This document shows positions 17,502 to 26,274 of a DNA stretch of 64,000 nt, one piece after another. The stretch comes from Oscillospiraceae bacterium (lineage in GTDB: Bacteria; Bacillota; Clostridia; Oscillospirales; Ruminococcaceae). Where the stretch lies: the NCBI GenBank assembly GCA_016281125.1, contig JAEEIA010000053.1, positions 62,001-126,000 of the forward strand, read 5' to 3'. Position 1 is the stretch's first letter, and each line of letters starts with the position of its first letter. The position numbers and the translations under genes were made by a program. The notes under the pieces were generated by a model. The model ran no database searches. It was not told where the DNA came from and was given only the letters and a program-made list of their open reading frames with translations.

Positions 17502-18474
17502 TGAGGAGATGTATCAGAGCCTGCTGATGCGGTTTCAGACGTATCAGGCAAAAAAACGGCAGCGGCTGCGTACCCTCCGGCGGACGGTTCCGGTGCTGGC
17601 CGGATTCGGCTGTGCCGCCGTATCCGGGTTCGTCTGGCGAACGCATTTCACGGAGCCGCCGGAGATTCCGGTGCAGCAGATGCCGGAGGAGCCGCCTGTA
17701 ACAACTGCTTCTGCCGCAGGGACAGAGGCCGTTTTCCGTCAGACTGCGCGCCCGCAAAGCAGCCTGACCGCGCCTGCCGATCCGGCAGAATCCGCGCAGC
17801 AGACCGAACCGGCAGAATCGCAGGGAACGCAGACTGTTTCAGAAGATGTGCCCGCATCCGGCACCGAAGCTGCGCCGCTCCGGCAGACAGAGCCGCCGGT
17901 GACTGCTGCGATGCTGCCGCAAACCACCGTATCTGCGCAGACAATCCCGCCCGCGACAACCCCGGCCGCCGCAGAAACGGCGAAGCCGCCCGCGCCGCAG
18001 ACAACAAAAGCGCAGGCAGATCCCGGCATCCCCGGCACGCCGGGCGCGGTATTCACAAGCATGACCGTAAGCTATGAAGAAGCAAAGGAATTATTCGGAC
18101 ATCCGATTCAGCCGTGCAGCAGCGCTGATTTTCTGCGGTACAAAGCCGGAATCGTCAGCCGGAACGGCGATGTTCATGCGGACGGCTCATTCTGTCTGTC
18201 CGTGACATACGAATTTTCCGGCGGGCAGATCACGCTGACAGACCGGGACAGAATGCGCGGTTCGGACGGCGATCCGCGCGCGGAGCAGATGGAGTACCGC
18301 GGGAGAACCTTTTATGTCCTTACGCCGGATGCCTATGATGACAGCCTGCGGATCACGTATTACGCGGCAGGATTTGACCCGTTTGTACTCAGCGGGCTTG
18401 AATATCAGGCGGTGTTCGGAAAGGACGCGGATATTGACGGGATCATGGATCTTCTGATCGCGCTTGAAATGTAA
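17491..18474 (+). CDS. Single-pass membrane protein paired with the sigma factor, putative anti-sigma factor
   Basis: This 327-residue protein has about 28 cytoplasmic residues, one membrane segment (VPVLAGFGCAAVSGFVW, residues about 31-48), a Pro/Thr/Ala/Glu-rich extracytoplasmic linker (residues 55-185) and a compact C-terminal domain starting MTVSYEEAKELFGHPIQP. The overlap with the sigma gene and the topology suggest an anti-sigma role, but the cytoplasmic part is short and lacks a visible zinc-binding HXXXCXXC motif. It could instead be a sensor or wall protein controlled by the sigma factor. The ATG at 17491 is chosen; AAGGAG lies upstream. Confidence 0.7.
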   Translation: MKNDEEMYQSLLMRFQTYQAKKRQRLRTLRRTVPVLAGFGCAAVSGFVWRTHFTEPPEIPVQQMPEEPPVTTASAAGTEAVFRQTARPQSSLTAPADPAESAQQTEPAESQGTQTVSEDVPASGTEAAPLRQTEPPVTAAMLPQTTVSAQTIPPATTPAAAETAKPPAPQTTKAQADPGIPGTPGAVFTSMTVSYEEAKELFGHPIQPCSSADFLRYKAGIVSRNGDVHADGSFCLSVTYEFSGGQITLTDRDRMRGSDGDPRAEQMEYRGRTFYVLTPDAYDDSLRITYYAAGFDPFVLSGLEYQAVFGKDADIDGIMDLLIALEM

Positions 18475-18514
18475 GTACCCGCCCTTTGAAAACCCGTAAA
18501 CTTTTATTATTGTG

Positions 18515-18552
18515 AAAACAGGCGCCGACCGTTTGAGGTCAACGCCTGTTTT
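18515..18552. terminator. Terminator after the sigma/anti-sigma pair
   Basis: AAAACAGGCG and CGCCTGTTTT flank an imperfect inner stem, with TTTTC at the end. It is followed directly by a dispersed-repeat copy. Confidence 0.65.
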
Positions 18553-18563
18553 CTTCTCATTTC

Positions 18564-18635
18564 GGGATTCCAAAGGGACAAGTCCCTTTGGCGGGTTTGG
18601 GCGGAGCCCATTATCAATCATCGCGCAGTGATACC
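18564..18635 (+). repeat. Dispersed hairpin repeat, copy B
   Basis: GGGATTCCAAAGGGAC is followed by GTCCCTTTGGCGGGTTTGGG, CGGAGCCCATTATCAATC and a diverged right end near a GATACC. It lies between convergent genes, next to the gatB stop. Confidence 0.8.
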
Positions 18636-18644
18636 GCTTACTGC

Positions 18645-20042
18645 TTACAGCTTTGCGAGCTTTTCCTTGAGCAGCTCGGTGGCCTCCTGCGGATTCGCCG
18701 CACCCTTGGTACGCTTCATGACCTGTCCCATGAGTGCCTTGATCGCGGCCTCCTTGCCGGCCTTATAGTCCGCAACAGCCTTCGGATTTGCCGCGATGAC
18801 CTCATCCGCAACGGCATTCAGCAGGCCGGTATCCTGCACCTGCTCCAGCCCGAGCTCTTTGACCAGCACTGCGATCTCGCCGCCCTTTTCGCGGTATGCT
18901 TCCAGCAGCTTTGCCGGTGCGCTGCGGTTGATTTTGCCATCCGCGCAGAGATTTGTCAGCTCTGCCCAGACCTCGGCCGGAATGCTGCCCGCATCGGCAT
19001 CCGCAAGCATCAGATTTGCAAGCAACTTCGGCTGTTTTACAGTATCGGCTGCCGCCTGATACAGATTTGCGAGCTTCGGCTCGTCGCAGAGCGTCTTTGC
19101 CGTTGCCTCCGGCAGCTTGTACTCGTTGATATACTTCGCAAGACGCTCCTCCGGCAGATCCGGAATCATTGCCCGCAGACGTGCATGATCCTCGTCGGTC
19201 AGGATGATCGGCACAAGATCGGGATCCGGGAAATAGCGGTAATCGTTCGCATTTTCCTTGACGCGCATCGAATAGGTCTTGTCCTTTTCGGGATCGTAGC
19301 GGCGGGTTTCCTGCACAAGCTCCCGGCCCGCCTCGGTTTCGTCGATCTGCCGCGCCTTTTCCGCATCAATCGCCGCAACGATATGCTTTAAGCTGTTGAG
19401 GTTCTTGATCTCGGTACGGGTATACAGCTTCGTATCCCCGACCGGACGGATCGACAGATTGACGTCGCAGCGCATGGAGCCGGTTTCCATCTGGCAGTCG
19501 GATACGCCGACCCAGCGGATCAGCTCGCGCAGGCGCTCCAGATAGGCTCTCGCCTGTGCGGCCGTGCGGATATCCGGCTCGGAAACAATCTCGATCAGCG
19601 GCACGCCGCAGCGGTTGCAGTCCGCGCCGGAGCCGTAGTCGGTATGCACCAGCTTGCCCGCATCCTCCTCAATGTGGATGCGCGTGATACCGATGCGCTT
19701 TTCCTCGCCGTTCACGTTCACGTCAATATAACCGTGCTCGCAGAGCGGGTGATCGAGCTGGGAAATCTGATATGCCTTCGGCAGATCGGGATAGAAATAA
19801 TTTTTTCTGTCCATTTTGGAGAAGTGCGCGATTTCACAGTTCAGCATCATGCCCGCGCGCGCCGCAAAATCGACGACCTGCTTATTCAGCACCGGCAGGG
19901 TGCCCGGCATGCCCATGCAGACAGGACAGCAGCGGGTGTTGGGATCACCGCCGTGGTCTGCGGGGCAGTCGCAGAAAATTTTGGTCTTGGTACGCAGCTC
20001 AATATGCACTTCCAGACCGATGACACATTCGTATTTTGCCAT
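18645..20042 (-). CDS. gatB: Asp-tRNA(Asn)/Glu-tRNA(Gln) amidotransferase subunit B
   Basis: This 465-residue, full-length subunit of GatCAB binds misacylated tRNA and carries the kinase site that activates Glu-tRNA(Gln) or Asp-tRNA(Asn). The N-terminus is ECVIGLEVHIELRTKTKIFC, with TRCCPVCMGMPGTLPVLN (zinc site) and GSMRCDVNLSIRP next. A YqeY-like tail domain ends the protein (AIKALMGQVMKRTKGAANP). Its ribosome site is AAGGAG. It follows the 97-residue ORF and the NERD protein rather than gatA directly. Confidence 0.97.
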   Translation of the reverse strand: MAKYECVIGLEVHIELRTKTKIFCDCPADHGGDPNTRCCPVCMGMPGTLPVLNKQVVDFAARAGMMLNCEIAHFSKMDRKNYFYPDLPKAYQISQLDHPLCEHGYIDVNVNGEEKRIGITRIHIEEDAGKLVHTDYGSGADCNRCGVPLIEIVSEPDIRTAAQARAYLERLRELIRWVGVSDCQMETGSMRCDVNLSIRPVGDTKLYTRTEIKNLNSLKHIVAAIDAEKARQIDETEAGRELVQETRRYDPEKDKTYSMRVKENANDYRYFPDPDLVPIILTDEDHARLRAMIPDLPEERLAKYINEYKLPEATAKTLCDEPKLANLYQAAADTVKQPKLLANLMLADADAGSIPAEVWAELTNLCADGKINRSAPAKLLEAYREKGGEIAVLVKELGLEQVQDTGLLNAVADEVIAANPKAVADYKAGKEAAIKALMGQVMKRTKGAANPQEATELLKEKLAKL

Positions 20043-20044
20043 AT

Positions 20045-20338
20045 TTATTTGCTCCTTGATTCATTTTCGGATAAATAATACGCGATCAGCTGCCGGACAG
20101 TTTCCGGCGTGACGGCATCCGGCAGCGGAACCGGCGCCTTATAAACGGCAAACTGTTCTCCGGAACGCACACAGGAATCCAGCGGAAAGCAGCCGCTCCA
20201 TGAACTGTCCTCTGCAATGATATGCAGCCGCAGCATCTTTCCCGTCAGATACATTTCGTCATATTCCGGCGCGATGTACCAAAAATAGGTTTTGCCCTGA
20301 TAGTTCAGCTTTCGCTTGGATTTCGCGCTGATTGCCAT
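20045..20338 (-). CDS. Small conserved-looking hypothetical protein
   Basis: This 97-residue soluble protein (KRKLNYQGKTYFWYIAPEYD, then TGKMLRLHIIAEDSSWSGCF) has no signal or membrane segment. It starts 4 nt after the NERD stop and ends 2 nt before the gatB start region, so it is probably translated by coupling; its own ribosome site is weak. The regular beta-strand pattern and tight packing support a real gene. I do not recognise the family. Confidence 0.6.
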   Translation of the reverse strand: MAISAKSKRKLNYQGKTYFWYIAPEYDEMYLTGKMLRLHIIAEDSSWSGCFPLDSCVRSGEQFAVYKAPVPLPDAVTPETVRQLIAYYLSENESRSK

Positions 20339-20342
20339 AGCG

Positions 20343-21884
20343 TTATTCTGTTTCCCCTGACTGCGTCATATAGCGGCATTTCGGAAACGCTGAGCAGCCG
20401 TAAAACTGTTTTCCGGCATTATCGCCTTTTTTCGCAGTGCGCAGAACCAGTACCGCGCCGCAGCGGGGGCACTTCCGTTCAGTATCTTCCTGCTTTACGG
20501 GTTCCGGCTCGGGTTCTTTCACGGGTGGTTGCTCCTGTACAGGCGCTGATGTTTCATCCGGAACAGGCTCCGATTCCGTTTCATCTGAGCCGCTCATGTA
20601 TCTGCATTTCGGGAATGCAGAGCAGCCGTAAAACTGCTTTCCGGCATGATCGCCTTTTTTCACTGTTCGCAATACCAGTGCCGCGCCGCAGCGGGGGCAC
20701 TTTCGTTCAGTATCTTCCTGCTTTACGGGTTCCGGCTCGGGTTCTTTTACGGGTGGCTGCTCCTGTACAGACGCTGATGTTTCATCCGGAACAGGCTCCG
20801 ATTCCGTTTCATCTGAGCCGCTCATGTATCTGCATTTCGGGAATGCAGAGCAGCCGTAAAACTGCTTTCCGGCATGATCGCCTTTTTTCACTGTCCGCAG
20901 CACCAATGCAGCACCGCAGAGGGGGCATTTTCGCTCAGTATCTTCCTGCTTTGCGGGTTCCGGTTCGGGCTCTGTCACGGGGGGCTGCTCCTGTACAGGC
21001 GCTGTCGTTTCATCCGGAACAGGCTCCGATTCCGTTTCATCCGTGTCGCTCATGTATCTGCATTTGGGGAACGCCGAGCAGCCGTAGAACTGCTTTCCGG
21101 CGGTTTCACCTTTTTTTGAAGTACGCAGAATCAGTACAGCGCCGCAGCGAGGACACTTTTTGTCAGTTCCTTCCGCATGATTCTGTGCGGGTTCTTCCGG
21201 AGCAGACTGTATCTCTTCCGGCTGCATTTCAGCCGGACTGCTCTCCGTTCTTCTGTTTGCAGAATACTGTGATTGTATCCGTTCAACATGAGCCTGCTTC
21301 ATCGCCTCATCCGCATTTTGCAGAATAGAGAGTGTATCATAAATACTTTTCTTCTGCTTTTCATCCAAAACATCCGGAAGCCGTTTCCACATAGAACGCA
21401 CGGTCAGGAACAGATCGCCGCGATGAATCACCTTGCAGTGTTCATCGTAAAATTGCAGCTGTTTCAGTTCACAGCGTTCTGAAAATACAATCAGAGAAAA
21501 GCAAGGAATCGCATCGTCTTTCAAAAATGCTTTCAACCACTTAATATGGCCGCGGTTTTGCCAGATCGGATTGAAAAAACGAAATTTGGATTTGTCCGGC
21601 ATGGATTGAGTCCAGTATTGATCCTTCTCCCGCCCGAAAATCCAGCCGGAGAAGTTTTTGCTCTCAATCACAAACAAGCCTTTTTGTGTAATGTAAATCA
21701 GATCTATTTCAGTTGTTTCTCCGATCCCGGCAGGAATATAGACATTCCGGAGCATCAGTCCGCTGTAACCGAACAGCTTTGACCATTTCAGCGAACGGGC
21801 AGTCAGATCCTCACCGTACTGCCCGACCAGATCGCTGCTGTTATCGCCGAGCAGCTGAAGCCGGATCCAATCTCCAAAATTCAT
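20343..21884 (-). CDS. NERD domain protein with four topoisomerase-type zinc ribbons
   Basis: This 513-residue protein starts with a NERD (nuclease-related) domain: GQYGEDLTARSLKWSKLFGY, then ETTEIDLIYITQKGLFVIES followed by KNFSGWIFG (residues about 20-85), with the E..ID..ESK active-site pattern. Four zinc ribbons follow at about 243, 319, 395 and 471, each CPxCG...GCSAFPKC, like the C4 ribbons at the C-terminus of topoisomerase I. They are separated by Glu/Pro-rich linkers. NERD proteins are thought to act on DNA; the substrate is unknown. GGAGG precedes the ATG. It interrupts the gat operon. Confidence 0.88.
   Translation of the reverse strand: MNFGDWIRLQLLGDNSSDLVGQYGEDLTARSLKWSKLFGYSGLMLRNVYIPAGIGETTEIDLIYITQKGLFVIESKNFSGWIFGREKDQYWTQSMPDKSKFRFFNPIWQNRGHIKWLKAFLKDDAIPCFSLIVFSERCELKQLQFYDEHCKVIHRGDLFLTVRSMWKRLPDVLDEKQKKSIYDTLSILQNADEAMKQAHVERIQSQYSANRRTESSPAEMQPEEIQSAPEEPAQNHAEGTDKKCPRCGAVLILRTSKKGETAGKQFYGCSAFPKCRYMSDTDETESEPVPDETTAPVQEQPPVTEPEPEPAKQEDTERKCPLCGAALVLRTVKKGDHAGKQFYGCSAFPKCRYMSGSDETESEPVPDETSASVQEQPPVKEPEPEPVKQEDTERKCPRCGAALVLRTVKKGDHAGKQFYGCSAFPKCRYMSGSDETESEPVPDETSAPVQEQPPVKEPEPEPVKQEDTERKCPRCGAVLVLRTAKKGDNAGKQFYGCSAFPKCRYMTQSGETE
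20400..21180 (-). repeat. 228-bp tandem repeats encoding zinc ribbon plus linker
   Basis: The same phase (ACTTYCGTTCAGTATCTTCC) recurs at 20471, 20699 and 20927, an exact 228-bp (76-codon) period; a fourth, more diverged unit begins near 21080. Units 2 and 3 are nearly identical, which points to recent duplication. Confidence 0.88.
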
Positions 21885-21902
21885 ACTGTCCTCCGATAAA
21901 GC

Positions 21903-21989
21903 GGGATTCCAAAGGGACAGTGTCCCTTTGGCAGGTCAACATGAAGAAACAAGTTTCTTCATGTTTGAGGGCGGAGCCCTCATTATCAA
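21903..21989 (+). repeat. Dispersed hairpin repeat, copy C, with an inserted second hairpin
   Basis: GGGATTCCAAAGGGACAGTG, then TCCCTTTGGCAGG is followed by an extra inverted repeat (AACATGAAGAAAC/GTTTCTTCATGTT) before GGGCGGAGCCCTCATTATCA. It lies between gatA and the NERD gene, inside the operon on the antisense strand. Confidence 0.8.
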
Positions 21990-23429
21990 TCAAACACCGC
22001 TCTCATACGCCGCCGCAGCCTGATAGAGCTTCGCCTCGGAGAAAGCAGGGCCGATGAGCTGGAATCCGACGGGGAGATTTGCGCCGTCCTGCGCGACGGT
22101 ACCGCAGGGAACGGAAATCGCGGGCAGACCGCCGAGGTTCACCGGCACGGTGCAGATATCACCGAGCGCCATTTCCATCGGGTCGCTGGACTTCTCCCCG
22201 ATTTTGTACGCCGGTGTCGGTGCGACCGGAGCCAGCAGCATGTCATTCTGCGAAAACAGCTCCTTGAATGCGCGGATCAGCAGCGTTCTGGCCTGCTGCG
22301 CCTTCTTATAGTACGCATCGTAATAGCCCGCAGAAAGCACGTAGTTGCCGAGCAGAATTCTGCGGCGCACCTCGCGGCCGAAGCCCTCAGTACGGGTCTT
22401 GCGGTAGAGGCGGTCGAGATCCTCAACGCCCTCTGCGCGGTAGCCGTAGCGGATGCCGTCGAATCTTGCAAGATTCGAGGACGCCTCCGCACAGCAGAGC
22501 ACATAATATGCAGGCAGCGCATAGCTGACTGCCGGGAGCGAGCATTCTTCGATCTTTGCGCCAGCGCCTTCGAGCGCCTTTGCGGCGTTCCGCACGAGCG
22601 CGGCCACATCCGCATTGATGCCCTCGCCGAAATACTCCTTCGGCAGACCGATGCGCATACCGGAAAGATCCTTGCCGATCAGTGCGGAATAATTCGTATC
22701 AAACTCCGGCAGCGAGGTCGAGTCGCGGCGGTCATGGCAGGAGATTGCCTCCAGCACCTTTGCGTTATCCGCAACCGTTTTTGTCAGCGGGCCGATCTGG
22801 TCAAAGCTGGATGCATACGCGACAAGGCCGTAACGCGAAACGGTGCCGTAGGTCGGCTTCATACCGACCACGCCGCAGAACGATGCCGGCTGACGGATCG
22901 AGCCGCCGGTATCGGAGCCGATTGCAAAGGCGCACTCATTTGCCGCGACAGCCGCCGCAGAGCCGCCCGACGAGCCGCCCGGCACATAGTCCGGCGCCGC
23001 GGGATTGCGCGTCAGCTGCAATGCGGAGTTTTCCGAGGAGCTGCCCATCGCAAACTCGTCCATGTTGGTCTTGCCGAGCATGACCGCGCCCGCCTTTTTG
23101 AGCTGCTCCGTGACGCATGCGTCATAGACAGGCAGCCAGTGTTCAAGCATTTTTGAGGCACAGGTCGTGCGCACGCCCTTGGTGCAGATGTTGTCCTTCA
23201 TGGCAAAGGGGATGCCGGTCAGCGGGCCTGCGGTGCCATCTGCGAGCATTTTGTCCGCAGCTTCGGCCTGCCGATATGCTTCTTCCTCGGCCACAGTCAG
23301 ATATGCCCCGACGGTGCCGTCCGTTTCCGCAATCGCCTGCAATGCATCCGCGGCAAGCTCTTTTGCGGTGACCTGTTTGTTTTGCAGCAGTTCAGAGAGC
23401 GCTGCAACGTCCATTTCACGGTATCTCAT
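21990..23429 (-). CDS. gatA: Asp-tRNA(Asn)/Glu-tRNA(Gln) amidotransferase subunit A
   Basis: This 479-residue amidase-signature subunit hydrolyses glutamine and passes ammonia to GatB. The Ser-cis-Ser-Lys triad region is complete: GIPFAMKDNICTKG (Lys, about residue 77), YVPGGSSGGSAAAVAA (about 150) and GSDTGGSIRQPASFCG (about 172). Its ribosome site is AAGGAGCG. It starts 14 bp after gatC; a dispersed repeat and the NERD gene follow. Confidence 0.97.
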   Translation of the reverse strand: MRYREMDVAALSELLQNKQVTAKELAADALQAIAETDGTVGAYLTVAEEEAYRQAEAADKMLADGTAGPLTGIPFAMKDNICTKGVRTTCASKMLEHWLPVYDACVTEQLKKAGAVMLGKTNMDEFAMGSSSENSALQLTRNPAAPDYVPGGSSGGSAAAVAANECAFAIGSDTGGSIRQPASFCGVVGMKPTYGTVSRYGLVAYASSFDQIGPLTKTVADNAKVLEAISCHDRRDSTSLPEFDTNYSALIGKDLSGMRIGLPKEYFGEGINADVAALVRNAAKALEGAGAKIEECSLPAVSYALPAYYVLCCAEASSNLARFDGIRYGYRAEGVEDLDRLYRKTRTEGFGREVRRRILLGNYVLSAGYYDAYYKKAQQARTLLIRAFKELFSQNDMLLAPVAPTPAYKIGEKSSDPMEMALGDICTVPVNLGGLPAISVPCGTVAQDGANLPVGFQLIGPAFSEAKLYQAAAAYESGV

Positions 23430-23443
23430 ATCCTGCGCTCCTT

Positions 23444-23731
23444 TCAGCCGATGACCTTCGGCAGCGTGATCAGGCCGTCCTCGGACTGCGTGCCGGAGAG
23501 CAGCAGGTCACGGTCAAGGCGCGGCGCAAACGGCTCGTCCTCGCGCAGGACGTTTTCAAGCGGCGCGATATGCGCGGTCGGCTCCACGCCCTCGGTATCG
23601 AGTGCGGAAAGCTGCTGGAAAAAGGTCAGCATCTCGGCAATGCTGCCGGAGAGCGCCTCTGTTTCGTCTTCGGGAATGTCCAGTCTGGAAAGCCATGCAA
23701 GGGTATCCAGTGTTTTGGCATCTAACTGCAT
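23444..23731 (-). CDS. gatC: Asp-tRNA(Asn)/Glu-tRNA(Gln) amidotransferase subunit C
   Basis: This 95-residue protein wraps around and stabilises GatA and GatB. The family pattern is clear: WLSRLDIPEDE near the start, MLTFFQQLSALDTEGVEPTA in the middle and VLREDEPFAP near residue 60. It is the first gene of the gatC-gatA-(NERD, 97-residue ORF)-gatB run, downstream of a good sigma-A promoter. Confidence 0.94.
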   Translation of the reverse strand: MQLDAKTLDTLAWLSRLDIPEDETEALSGSIAEMLTFFQQLSALDTEGVEPTAHIAPLENVLREDEPFAPRLDRDLLLSGTQSEDGLITLPKVIG

Positions 23732-23775
23732 GTTGATTCTCCTTTGTTTGATGTGCGGCTTTTGCGAATACTCTT

Positions 23776-23804
23776 ATTATAGCATATAATACTAAAAAGT
23801 GCAA
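23776..23804 (-). promoter_or_regulatory. Promoter of the gat operon
   Basis: On the minus strand TTGCAC, 17 bp and TATAAT lie about 45 bp upstream of gatC. Confidence 0.75.
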
Positions 23805-23888
23805 TGGGCGAAGTGGAAATAATCCTTTCGTTTTACTGCATGAGTGTTAATATGGCGGGCGGCACTGCCGCCTCTGCTTGTAGAAAAA

Positions 23889-23947
23889 GTGTCTCCGACG
23901 GATCCGAAATGGGGGCGCTGCCCCATTATCAATCCATCGGAGATCCC
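23889..23947 (+). repeat. Dispersed hairpin repeat, copy D (short form)
   Basis: The left terminus GTGTCTCCGACGGATCC and the right terminus AATCCATCGGAGATCCC are inverted repeats. Between them are ATGGGGGCGCTGCCCCATTA and no AAAGGGAC hairpin. It abuts the stop codon of the metallophosphoesterase gene. Confidence 0.75.
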
Positions 23948-25044
23948 TATTCCCCCGCAATGTCGATCACGCAGTATTCGCTGATGCAGCCGGTCTTGAA
24001 CGGGATCGCCCAGCCCGAGGCACCGGATGTCACGATAAACTGCGTGTTTCCGCGCATTTCCGTTCCGTAAACGCGGTCGTTCGCACCGATTGCCAGCCCG
24101 ATCAGTCCGGCCGGGAACAGATGCCCGCCGTGCGTATGTCCGGACAGCACAAGATCCGCACCCGCTGCCGCCTCTGCATCATAGTCGTTCGGCTGGTGAT
24201 CCAGCATAATGATGTATCTGGACTGATCCAGCGGTTCTGTCAGTTCCTGCGCGGTTTTCCGGTCTGCATCGTAACCGTCGCGCCGCCCGCAGACATAATA
24301 TCCGTCCGCAATCTCGGCCGTTTCGTCATACAGAATCCTCACGCCGTTTTCCGTCAGAGCGGCGGCCAGCTCGTCATCGGTGAAGTCACGGTAATGGAAA
24401 TAACCGCGGTCGTGATTGCCGTAAACATAAAACACGCCGTATCCCGTGCTGAGCTGCCCGAGCGCTTTGCATGCGGCAAGCATATCCGCTTTTTCACTTT
24501 CGTCATCAACGAAGTCGCCGCAGATCAGCACCAGATCGGGCTTCTCCTGCTGAATCCGGCTGCAAAGCGCGGTGAATTTTTCGCCGTCGAGCGTCAGGCC
24601 GAGATGCGTGTCTGCGAGCATGACCGCACGCAGATGCGCGTCCGGCGCCAGCTTGTCCGAACGGACAGAATACGCTGTCCGGTAAATGTGATGTGCAAAA
24701 TACCAGCCTGCACCGAGGACGGCAAACGTCAGCAGGAGCGCTGCGCCGCCCGCATAATTGCGCGTGCGTTCCTTTTTCCGGATTTTCCGGATAATCCATG
24801 CAATCAGATCGCAGAAAATCCAGATCACCATGAAGTAGATGATGAGCACAGGCATGGTGTACCGGTTGAACAGGAACGCGGTGCTGAGAATGCCCGCAGC
24901 CAGCAGTGCGGCGATTATCCATGACAGCAGCTTATGCTTCTGCCCGAGCTGTTCCAGACAGCGGAACCGGTGAAACCGGCTCACAAGATAAATGATGCCG
25001 ATGAGGGCAAGCACCGCCACCACAATAAAAATAGTCACCCACAT
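23947..25044 (-). CDS. Membrane-anchored metallophosphoesterase (copy 1)
   Basis: This 365-residue protein has about four N-terminal membrane segments (residues 1-125) and a C-terminal calcineurin-type phosphoesterase domain. The metal-site motifs are in order: MLADTHLGLTL, LICGDFVDDE, YGNHDRGYF, IIMLDHQPNDYD and LSGHTHGGHLFPAG. This matches the YkuE/YaeI-type family; the true substrate is unknown. It is about 85 bp downstream of a close paralogue and probably shares its transcript. Confidence 0.88.
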   Translation of the reverse strand: MWVTIFIVVAVLALIGIIYLVSRFHRFRCLEQLGQKHKLLSWIIAALLAAGILSTAFLFNRYTMPVLIIYFMVIWIFCDLIAWIIRKIRKKERTRNYAGGAALLLTFAVLGAGWYFAHHIYRTAYSVRSDKLAPDAHLRAVMLADTHLGLTLDGEKFTALCSRIQQEKPDLVLICGDFVDDESEKADMLAACKALGQLSTGYGVFYVYGNHDRGYFHYRDFTDDELAAALTENGVRILYDETAEIADGYYVCGRRDGYDADRKTAQELTEPLDQSRYIIMLDHQPNDYDAEAAAGADLVLSGHTHGGHLFPAGLIGLAIGANDRVYGTEMRGNTQFIVTSGASGWAIPFKTGCISEYCVIDIAGE

Positions 25045-25128
25045 AGTTCATTTCCGTCCTTTTTGATTTGATTCCGTCAGCACGCTCCGCGCGCAAATGT
25101 ATTCCTGCGGCGTCCGCCGGAGGGCGCT

Positions 25129-26220
25129 TTATTCCCCTGCAATGTCGATGACGCAGTATTCGCTGATGCAGCCGGTCTTGAACGGGATTTCCCACCCGGA
25201 CGCGCCGGATGATACAAGAAACTCCGTGTCTTCGCGCTTTTCATCACCGTATAAGCGATCGGTTTCACCGAGCACGACGCCGAGCTGTCCGGCCGGGAAC
25301 ACATGCCCGCCGTGTGTATGTCCGGCCAGTACAAGATCCGCACCTGCTTCCGCTTCCGCATCAAAGTCCTTCGGCTGATGATCCAGCATGATAATATACT
25401 TTGACTTGTCCAGGGGAGCGGTCAGATCCTGAGCGGATTTCCGCTGATCGTAAAAGTCGCGGCGTCCGCAGAGATAAAACCGATCTCCGATTTCCTTGGT
25501 TTCGTCTATCAGGATCGTCACGCCGTTGTCGAGCAGTGAGTCGATCAGATCGTCGTCGCTGAAGCTGCGGTAATCGACAAACGGATCGTGATTTCCGTAG
25601 GCAAAATATGTGCCGTATGTCGATTGAATCTGACCGAGCGCACGGCTTGCAGCAATCAGATCCTTTTTCTTGCTGTCGTCATCGACATAATCGCCGCAGA
25701 GCAGCACCAGATCGGGCTCCTCCTTCTGGATCCGTTCGCAGAGCGCCGTGAATTTATCGCCGTCAAGTGTGTTGCTGAGATGCGTATCTGTCAGCAGAAC
25801 CGCCCGCAGATGGTCATCCGGTGTCAGCTTGTCCGAACGGAAGGAATACGATGTCCGGAAAACATGATGCATGCTGACCCAGCCGCCGATGAGGAGCATC
25901 AGTGTCAGCAAAAGCGCTGCGCCGCCCGTGTAATTGAAGGTGCGCTCTTTTTTGCGGTACTTCCGGATGATCCATCCGACCAGATCACAAAGGAGCCAGA
26001 TCAGCACAAGATGAATGATGATCAAGGCCATGGTGTACCAGTTGAAGACAAGTCCGCTGCTCAGAATGCCGGTGACCAGCAGTGCAGCCAGCAGCCATGA
26101 AAGCCGCTTCTGCTTTTTCGCAAGCTGTTCCAGAACGTAGAACCGGTGAAACCGGTCCACAAGATAAATGATGCCGATGAGCGCAAGCGCCGCTGCCAAA
26201 AGAAATACCTTCGTCCACAT
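25129..26220 (-). CDS. Membrane-anchored metallophosphoesterase (copy 2)
   Basis: This 363-residue protein matches its downstream neighbour along its whole length, so the pair is a tandem duplication. The motifs are LLTDTHLSNTL, LLCGDYVDDD, YGNHDPFVDY, IIMLDHQPKDFD and LAGHTHGGHVFPAG; the C-terminal ISEYCVIDIAGE is identical in both. Its N-terminal membrane region is conserved in layout but less in sequence. It has its own promoter at 26275. The ribosome site is weak. Confidence 0.88.
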   Translation of the reverse strand: MWTKVFLLAAALALIGIIYLVDRFHRFYVLEQLAKKQKRLSWLLAALLVTGILSSGLVFNWYTMALIIIHLVLIWLLCDLVGWIIRKYRKKERTFNYTGGAALLLTLMLLIGGWVSMHHVFRTSYSFRSDKLTPDDHLRAVLLTDTHLSNTLDGDKFTALCERIQKEEPDLVLLCGDYVDDDSKKKDLIAASRALGQIQSTYGTYFAYGNHDPFVDYRSFSDDDLIDSLLDNGVTILIDETKEIGDRFYLCGRRDFYDQRKSAQDLTAPLDKSKYIIMLDHQPKDFDAEAEAGADLVLAGHTHGGHVFPAGQLGVVLGETDRLYGDEKREDTEFLVSSGASGWEIPFKTGCISEYCVIDIAGE

Positions 26221-26274
26221 GTTTGATTTTCAACCCCGTTTCGTTCTGAATTTTATCCCGCTGAACTGTATACT

